From: Dipteris shenzhenensis
Lineage: Eukaryota > Polypodiophyta > Polypodiopsida > Gleicheniales
Direction: 5' to 3' (one strand)
DNA length: 64,000 bases
NCBI GenBank assembly: GCA_047967505.1
Contig: CM106541.1
In this document: one piece after another, positions 56,991-64,000 of the stretch
Numbering within the stretch: the first letter of the stretch is position 1
Layout of the letters: the number at the start of each line of letters is the position of its first letter
Position numbers and translations under genes: made by a program
Notes under the pieces: model-generated
The model's input: only the letters and a program-made list of their open reading frames with translations
Told to the model about the DNA's origin: nothing
Databases searched by the model: none

Positions 56991-57500
56991 AGATATGCGA
57001 CTAGAGAGGGAGCTCCATCGCATAGAGAGGGAGCTCCATTAGAGAGAGAGAGAGCCCACTACATAGAGAAGAGGAGTAGAGGGAGAGAGGTCGAATTCTT
57101 ACAAGAGCGACAAATAAGATTTGACTTAGGAAAAGAATGAAAGGGACTTACGAGAAGAAAGTATCAAGAAGAATGTTGAACACAAATTTGGAGTCTTACA
57201 ACTAAGAGTAGAACTATCACGAGCTCTTCAACACAAAATTGAATTCTTACAACTAAAAGTAGAACTATCATGAGCAAGAGCGACAAATAAGATTTGACTT
57301 ACTATCACGAGCAAGAGCGACAAATAAGATTTGACTTACGAGAAGAATGAAAGAGACTTACGAGAAGAAAGTATCAAGAAGAATGTTGAACATAAATTTG
57401 AATTCAAAAGGAACGTACGAGAAGAAAGTATCAAGAAGAATGTTGAACACAAATTTGAATTCAAATTTATAATGAATTCAAATTTCCCTCTCTTTTTTAA
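56991..57500. repeat. Short direct repeats interrupting the GA array
   Basis: CGAGAAGAAAGTATCAAGAA followed by GAATGTTGAACA occurs at 57151, 57361 and 57418. GAGCGACAAATAAGATTTGA occurs at about 57103, 57270 and 57315. CAAATTTGAATTCAAA words end the block. No gene recognised. Confidence 0.8.
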
Positions 57501-57540
57501 AAATTCAAATTTATGCGTGGGAGGAGTGGGCTAGTTTTTC

Positions 57541-57655
57541 TTATATATACTCTTCTTTCCATTCATTCATTCTCATTCTCTCCTCATTTCATTGAAGCAA
57601 CCAAGAGCGGAAGAGAAAGGATAAGCGGAGCCTTACTTTTTTCACTTTTTCCAGG
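57541..57655 (+). promoter_or_regulatory. Candidate promoter, 5' leader and splice donor
   Basis: TTATATATACTC at 57540-57551 is a good TATA box. A pyrimidine-rich leader (CATTCATTCATTCTCATTCT) follows, and TTTCCAG|GTACTT at about 57654 fits a splice donor. The next good acceptor on this strand that opens into a long frame is at 61270. The link is inference, and the sequence could equally belong to a retroelement LTR. Confidence 0.35.
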
Positions 57656-57842
57656 TACTTGCATTCTTTTTCATTCGTCTTGTAATTCTTTTTCTTTACT
57701 TACAATTCTTTTTCAATTAGTTTCTTGTTAAAGTTTTTGAGTTCTATTTCTTAAAATTCGTCTTGTAATTCTTTTTCTTTATTTTCAATTAGTTTCTTGT
57801 TAAAATTTTTGAGTTCTATTTGAATTAATTTCTTATTGAAAT

Positions 57843-57972
57843 TTGTGTTCTAAATTTGAAAAGAGAGATAGAGAGAAAGAGAGAGCTAGAGAGAGAGAGG
57901 AGAGAGAGAGAGAGTGTGAGAGAGATAGCACTAGTAGATTAAGAGAGAAAAGAAAGGAGGGAGAGAAAGTAG

Positions 57973-58020
<48 letters not shown>

Positions 58021-59019
58021 AAAAGAGAAAGAGAGATTAAGAGAGAGAAGAGGGGCGGAGGGAGAGAGAGAAAACTCTTGGCGGCCGTGGCAGCTAGAGG
58101 AGGGGGGTTTTTTAGAAGGCATTACAATTCTTTTTAAATTAGTTTCTTATTTATATTTGAGTTTGTAAATTTGAGAAATGAGAAAGAATAGGGAGGGAGA
58201 GAAAGAGAGAGGAGAGTAGGAAAGAGAGAAATTAAGAGAGAGAAGAGGGGCTCTTGGCAGCCATGGCCGCCAAAGGGAGAGAGAGAATGAGAAATGAGAG
58301 AGGAGTAGGGAGGGAGAGAAAGAGAGAGAGGAGAGAGGGAGAGAGAGAGAGAGAGATTTAGAGAGAGAAGAGGGGCTCCTTAAATGAGAGAGAAGAGTAG
58401 GGAGGGAAAGAAAGAGAGAGAGGAGAGAGGGGGAGAGAGATTAAGAGAGAGAAGAGGGTCTCCTGGCGGCCGTGGCTGCTAGAGGGAGGGAGAGAGTAGG
58501 GAGAGAGAGGGAGAGAGAGAGAAAGAGAGAGAGGGAGAGAGAGGGAGAGAGAGAGAAAGAGAGAAAGGGAGAGAGAGGGAGAGAGAGAAGTTTAAGAGAA
58601 TGAAACGTGGCGAGAGGAGAGAGGGAAAGAGAGAAATTAAGAGAGAGAAGAGGGGCTCTTCACGGCCATGGCCGCCAAAGGGAGAGAGAGAATGAGAAAT
58701 GAGAGAGAAGAGTAGGGAGGGAGAGAAAGAGAGAGAGGGAGAGAGACAAGAGATTAAGAGAGAGAAGAGGGGCTCCTTAAATGAGAGAGAAGATTAGGGA
58801 GGGAAAGAAAGAGAGAGCTGAGAGAGGGAGAGAGAGAAGAGAGTCTCCTGGCGGCAATGAGAGAGAAGAGTAGGGAGGGAAAGAAAGAGAGAGCTGAGAG
58901 AGGGAGAGAGAGATTAAGAGAGAGAAGAGAGTCTCCTGGCGGTCGTGGCTGCTAGAGGGAGGGAGAGAGTAGGGAGGGAGAGGGAGAGAGAGAGAGATAA
59001 GAGAGGAGGGAGACTTAGG

Positions 59020-59077
<58 letters not shown>

Positions 59078-59209
59078 GGGAATGAAACTTCTGTGCTAGA
59101 GGGAGGGAGAGAGTAGGGAGGGAGAGGGAGAGAGAGAGAGAGAAAGAGAAGAGAGGAGGGAGACTTAGGGAGAGAGAAAGAGAGAGAGGGAGAGAGAGGG
59201 AGAGAGAGG

Positions 59210-59268
<59 letters not shown>

Positions 59269-59378
59269 GAGATAAGAGAGGAGGGAGACTTAGGGAGAGA
59301 GAGAGGGAGAGAGAGATAAAGAGAGAGGGAGAGAGTGTGAAACTTCTAGCGACCGTGGCCACCAAGAGAGGGAGGTAG

Positions 59379-59459
<81 letters not shown>

Positions 59460-60010
59460 CTCGCGGCTCTGGCCGCCAAGGGAGGGAGGGAGGGAGAGAG
59501 AGAGAGAGAGAGAGAAGAGGGGAGGGAGAGAAAGAGAGATTAAGAGTGAGAAGAGGGACAGAGGAGAGAGAGAAAGGGAGAGAGGGAGGGAGGGGGGCAG
59601 GGAGGAAGGCTGGGAGAGATTAAGAGAGAGAATTCAAAGAGAGAGAGAGAGAGACATAGAGAGGGAAAGAATGACAAATCCTAGCAGCCAAGAGGATAGA
59701 GGTAGGGAGGTAGAGAGGCTAAGAGAGAGAGAGAGAAGAGGAGAGAGAGAGAGAGAGGAGAGAGGTGGAGAGAGAGAGAGAAATAATTACAAATCCTAGG
59801 GAGAGAGAGAGAGATAAAGAGAGAGAATGATAAATCTTAGCCGCCATGGGAGGGAGAGAAAGAGAGACTTGAGATAAACTAAGAGAGAGAATGAGTGGGA
59901 TGAGGACATAGAGAGAAACACATAAGAGTTGTCAGAGAGAGAGAGAGAGAGAGAGAGATTAAGAGAGAGAATGAGGTGTCTTAACTATGGCTACAGAGAG
60001 AATTAGGAGT

Positions 60011-60055
<45 letters not shown>

Positions 60056-60062
60056 AGAGGAA
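57843..60062. repeat. GA-rich array with spaced GC palindrome remnants
   Basis: Dominated by (GAGA)n and GAGGGAGG words, with 100-250-bp sub-repeats (for example GAGAAGAGGGGCTCTTGGCA / GAGAAGAGGGGCTCCTTAAA). Decayed versions of the palindrome seen at 55-57 kb recur near 58070, 58251, 58460, 58658, 58932, 59340 and 59458 (for example GGCAGCCATGGCCGCC). This is the same repeat family, more diverged. Confidence 0.9.
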
Positions 60063-60394
60063 AGAGAGAGTTTTATATATTTACATGTTTTATATTATAC
60101 TTTTAAAAAATTATAAAAGAGTGAATTTATGGTTTGTTTTGAAGGTGAGATAATATTTTGATATATATTCATCTTTTAAATTGAAAAATGTTAACTTTTC
60201 TTTAGATACTTGTTCTTCATTTCTCTCACATGCAGGTTTAGCCTCTACATCAAAACCCCTTCTTTTGCATATTTAAGCCTCTTAAACCCCAGCACATTAA
60301 AATGAACACAGAAAAAGAAATTATTTATTGCTTTTCTTCGCTTTGATGGTTGGTTTAGCATAGTTTAGCATAGATTAGATTGCCTTAGAGGAGA
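60063..60394. other. AT-rich spacer, no gene recognised
   Basis: AT-rich sequence with TTTAGCATAGTTTAGCATAG at 60354, a word also found in the tandem repeat at 34.5-34.9 kb. Confidence 0.4.
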
Positions 60395-61270
60395 GACAAT
60401 TCTCCAAGTTGCCAATCGAAGCCATGCTCAAATTTTTCTAACTAGTTCCTAATCGTTGTCAGTCCCTTTGCTCACATGCAGTTTAACACTCATAACATGC
60501 TGTTAAATAAGACCTTTTACCATTTACCAAGAAGTTTATAAGTGGGTAGATTGCATGAGCAGATATCAGTGGACAAATTACATATATCAGTGGATAGATT
60601 ACATGTCATGGGACATATTGGAGCTTGATCATTATTGGTTATTTTTATTGCATTTGTATAAATATTTAAGCTCATTTATTGTCATAAAAAACCTTGTAAA
60701 GCCTTCTAGGCTATTTTTTACATTTATTATCATATGAAGCGCCTTGTAATAAACCCGACCATCCCGACCATTCACTATTTAACAAGTATCAGTGGGTTGC
60801 ATAAGTGGATATCATGTGGGCTACATAAGTGGATATCAGTGGAATAGTTTTTAGTGGGTAGATTGCATCAGTTGGGTATCAGTGCACAGATATCAATGGA
60901 TGGACAGATTACATGTCATCACGAAGATTGAAGCTTTATCACTAGAGGACAAATCAATGGATGGACAGATTACATGTCTTCATGAAGATTGAAGCTTTAT
61001 CACTAGAGGACATTTTATTTCATTGTAAAGCTTTATTGGCTAATTTTTTTACATTTGTACAAATATTTAAGCCTTGTAAAGCCTTCTAGGCTATTTCCCA
61101 CATTTATTGCTATAAAATACTTTGTAAAGCCCTCTCCGCTATTGGTCACATTTATTGCCATATGAAGCCTTGTAAAGCCTTCTGGGCTATTTCCCACATT
61201 TATTGTATCAAGCGTTGTATATTGTACTTTACTTGTATGTATCTAAATTCTTCATTATCTTTTCTTGTAG
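60395..61270 (+). repeat. Leader-like module B with internal tandem repeats
   Basis: The first 360 bp are collinear with 36780-37090. Then GTGGGTAGATTGCAT and GATATCAGTGGA recur. A 61-bp unit (ATCAATGGATGGACAGATTA ... CACTAGAGGACA) is duplicated at 60892-61010, and CCTTGTAAAGCCTTCTAGGC recurs three or four times between 60690 and 61170 with 55-65-bp spacing. It ends in a polypyrimidine tract and TTTTCTTGTAG at 61260-61270, a strong 3' splice site that opens the following frame. Confidence 0.65.
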
Positions 61271-64000
61271 GATTATGGAGCTAATGTGGGGGCTATCCTA
61301 AATGACTCTGAGATTAGAGCATGGGTCTCTGATGTCACTTTGAATTTGAAAGGAAAGGAATATAGCCCCAATGGCTTTAGTAGGTGGACTCGATATCACA
61401 TGGGCAGAAGAGCTTGGTTTCTTCAAAAGGAAAAGAGACTCTTTCTACTTATGTCAAAAAGGGAGTTCAATGATGTTGAAGATCCATGGGATGCTACTTT
61501 CTTCAAAAAAGATATGACTTCAGGCCTTGTAGTAGGCATAATGATAGAGCCAAAAGAGACTTTTATGGATATTTTCACAAAGAGTTCAGATCCTGAAGTT
61601 GGCGGTCTTCATTTTGTTGTGTCAAGGAGAGACTCAAAGACCTTTGTGATGCCTCCTCCTTAACCATCAAAGTTTCCAGAGCTACAAAGTGCATTGGAGG
61701 CTCTTGCATATACTTGGGAGCAATTTCATAGTGTGCTGGCAAAAAGGATGCATGCAAAGATAATGTTTGAGTACTTTGAGGATGCACAATATGCTCCTCA
61801 TATTCAAGGATCTTCACATGAAGGAGATCAAAAAGCTCAGACTTCGATGCAGGGACAAGAAGAACACGCACACTGTCACAAACATGTAGAACATGAGCGC
61901 AAACTTCTAGAGCAAGAAATGGTGGATGTAACTAAGGATGATGACACACAAGCCTTGAGTGCATGGGAATTTAAAAAAATTGAATAAGATCAAGGTCGAT
62001 CCACTGCAGTTATGCTAGAAGCTCTTGCTAGCAAACCATGACGTGAAATGCAAAAGGCTAGTACTGCAAGAGCCACGGTTCCAAGCAGTAAAAAAAGGCA
62101 TTGTCCCACTGTAGAGAGAGATAATGTGGATGAAAAACGGCTAAAAGAAGAGAAAGATGAAGAAGACTCAGAACCTGAGGCTAAAGATGATCAGGATGAA
62201 CTCACATCAATCAAAAATCTTAATCTGCATCTGAATGAAGCAGTAACAAATGATGATGTGGGATATATCTGGGGTCAAAGGATGTGGTTTGTGAATGCCA
62301 AAGATGTGGAAGCTGCAGCTGTCTTTACTAATAGCCGAAGCCTTGCTATATCCTATGCACTACAAATATACGAGGCTTTGAGAGATGGTAAGAAACCTGT
62401 GGCAAGCAATGTGGTCCTGCGCCCAATGATGTTTTGTCCAATCAAAAATAGTTTTCTAGATCAAATAACATTTACAGGGCCTACACATTTCGAGGAAACC
62501 TTCAGTCGATTCTTTAAAGACGCTCTTAAAAATATGCCACATGAACAAGGCGAAGAGGCACAAGGTGAGAATCTGCTAAAGGAAGCAAAGAAGGAATTCC
62601 TCCTTCATTGCAAATTCCAGTCCATTGATGGTCAACATTGGGCTTATGCTTGTAATCAGATCGCAAAAGAAGAAAAGGAGGTCAAAAGACTCACTTCTGA
62701 ACAATTTGCAAAGATAAGTTCATTCCATTATTATCCTACAACAATCTGTATATTCAAGCGTGAGATCAAGTATTTGATTAAGTCCGAAAGACTTAATCGT
62801 TTTGTCCATGGAAAGCGTAAGATATCCTCAACATCAGAGGTCTTACATAAGGCAAGGGTTATATGGACAACATTTGGTTCTCCAAATCCTGATTTGAAGT
62901 GAAAGGTCACAAAAGCAGACGCCGACACACTCACAAACTTCTATACTTCTTTGAGTGCAGTTGTGCCTAGGGAAACTCAAGAGCGAGAAGAAAATATGAC
63001 AAGCCTCAAGGTGGTGAGGGACAGATATGCCAACTACACTTCTATCATATTTCGTCCTGTTGAAGCGTTCAATGAGATGCTTGGAACGTGCATTGCTTGT
63101 GAGCGTGGACAGTTGACCTATGAAGCTCCTTTGTTTATCTCCGGAGAGTCAAAGGTAATGGATAAGAAGGAGTTGACGGAAAGGATGTGGAGGCCTATAA
63201 AATACTTACCTGACAAGTATGCATCCATGGCAGCACAAAAAATTTTAAAGAAAGAATGGTTTTTTGGAAAGAAAGACAAAGACCACTGCGTGGAAGAATG
63301 CATCAATGTACAGGTGAGACGTGATGCAGTGCATAGTGCCAATAAGTATTTGCTGTCAAAGAAACAAATTCCACTTACTCATTGTAACATTGACTATAAT
63401 GTGGTCAAGCATATAGCTTCTTTGTCAACACCCAAGGTAAAGCTATGGGCAAACAGGTGGATTAAAAAGGATGAAGATGGGTCAGAAATAGTAACCTCTT
63501 ACATGAGAAAAGAAATCCCACAACAGGTAGTTGCATATGTGGAAAGATTAATCAGCGAGATAAGGATGCCGATAGATATGCACCAAAGCTTTCAATTCAA
63601 TGTAGAGGTTACAGCAGAGTCTGGAAAGCTTGTGAACTTCAAGGGAGTTTCAGAAGATGACTTCTTCAAGAATGAGTCAGCATGGGATAAGCCACAACTA
63701 TTCTTTATCAATGAAGTTCCTAGCGATGATATCCATAACTTCATTGATAGAATAGTATATACCACCATTAGCAAAGTGGAAATTTGCAACATTGTCATTT
63801 TTGTTGATAAAAAAGACAAAGAATCCATGCAGGTTACTCTAGAGCGAGCATATTCATCAGATTTGAAGATCTATAGTGGTGTTTATGTAGCAAAGAGAGG
63901 CAAGAGAGAATGTGGCATAGCGATTCAATCTCTTGAATCATTCTTTTTGTGTATGCGGAGTCCCAACCCTGATCACTCCTTACAAAAGAACATAACAGGG
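61271..64000 (+). pseudogene. Large protein of unknown family, runs off the window
   Basis: A single phase reads as protein from the splice acceptor at 61270 to the window end (about 910 codons), broken only by TAA 61661, TAA 61985, TGA 62039 and TGA 62900. The last 366 codons are fully open. The start (DYGANVGAILNDSEIRAWVS) begins right after AG, and the codon before it is TAG, so an upstream exon is expected. Segments: N-terminal globular part to about residue 130 (WTRYHMGRRAWFLQKEKRLF); a His/Glu/Gln-rich helix (HAHCHKHVEHERKLLEQEM); a basic then acidic linker at 62080-62215 (SSKKRH, EKDEEDSEPEAKDDQDE), NLS-like; and a long C-terminal part with balanced composition (WGQRMWFVNAKDVEAAAVFT, KLWANRWIKKDEDGSEIV). 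I see no RT, integrase, transposase, kinase or nuclease motif. It could be a host gene, a DNA-transposon protein or a gag-like gene behind a retroelement leader. Confidence 0.6.

Noticed and set aside
55044-57004. Long Pro/Ser/Leu frames (minus, up to 349 codons) and Arg/Gly/Glu frames (plus)
   Set aside because: They follow from the homopurine array. Overlapping frames are open on both strands with identical low-complexity content.

Overview
This window looks like nuclear DNA from a land plant with a large, repeat-dominated genome. The evidence is the density of Ty1/copia elements primed by initiator tRNA-Met (PBS like TGGTATCAGAGC), a plant-type LINE with an RT followed by a zf-RVT domain, a Ty3/gypsy integrase, and a 182-bp satellite with higher-order structure. 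I cannot name the species; a fern, another seed-free plant or a gymnosperm would fit, but this is inference. I found no intact host gene with a recognisable function, no tRNA, rRNA or CRISPR array. ORF starts mean little here because almost every coding region is a decayed transposon.

Layout. 0-8.6 kb: a copia integrase remnant, several short tandem-repeat families, a coiled-coil pseudogene (minus, 4.3-5.5 kb) and a fold-back hairpin at 6.95-7.11 kb. 8.67-10.75 kb: an internally deleted copia element (minus) with both LTRs. 13.5-18.7 kb: a related, longer copia element (plus) with a second gag piece joined after its RT. 18.65-19.13 kb: an unidentified gene fragment (minus). 19.6-21.4 kb: a TA microsatellite, then a minisatellite that alternates C-tracts with a palindrome. 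21.4-24.3 kb: a copia RT/RNase H remnant (plus) with tandem LTR copies. 24.98-29.69 kb: a nest in which a gag-only LTR element (26.9-29.5 kb, plus, TSD CTCTG) sits inside the LTR of a related minus-strand element (TSD ATATG), itself apparently inside the LTR of a third copia element whose decayed gag-pol fills 30.1-34.1 kb (minus).

34.5-37.5 kb: a tandem dyad repeat, a leader-like module and a copia gag start, interrupted at about 37.55 kb by a 5'-truncated LINE (to 40.6 kb). 41.4-45.8 kb: no recognisable gene. 45.8-47.0 kb: Ty3/gypsy integrase. 47.57-54.98 kb: the 182-bp satellite, organised as a trimer of about 546 bp and, above that, two trimer subtypes that mostly alternate (about 1.09 kb). 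55.0-60.06 kb: a homopurine array studded with GC palindromes. 60.3-61.27 kb: a leader module homologous to the one at 36.8-37.1 kb.

From 61.27 kb to the window end there is a reading frame of about 910 codons with four in-frame stops, preceded by a convincing 3' splice site. Its product matches no family I can name and is the best candidate here for something undescribed. The elements share a decay pattern: most premature stops are TAG or TGA where paralogues suggest CAG or TGG, and metal-binding Cys codons have become Tyr. This is what C-to-T decay of methylated, silenced DNA predicts.
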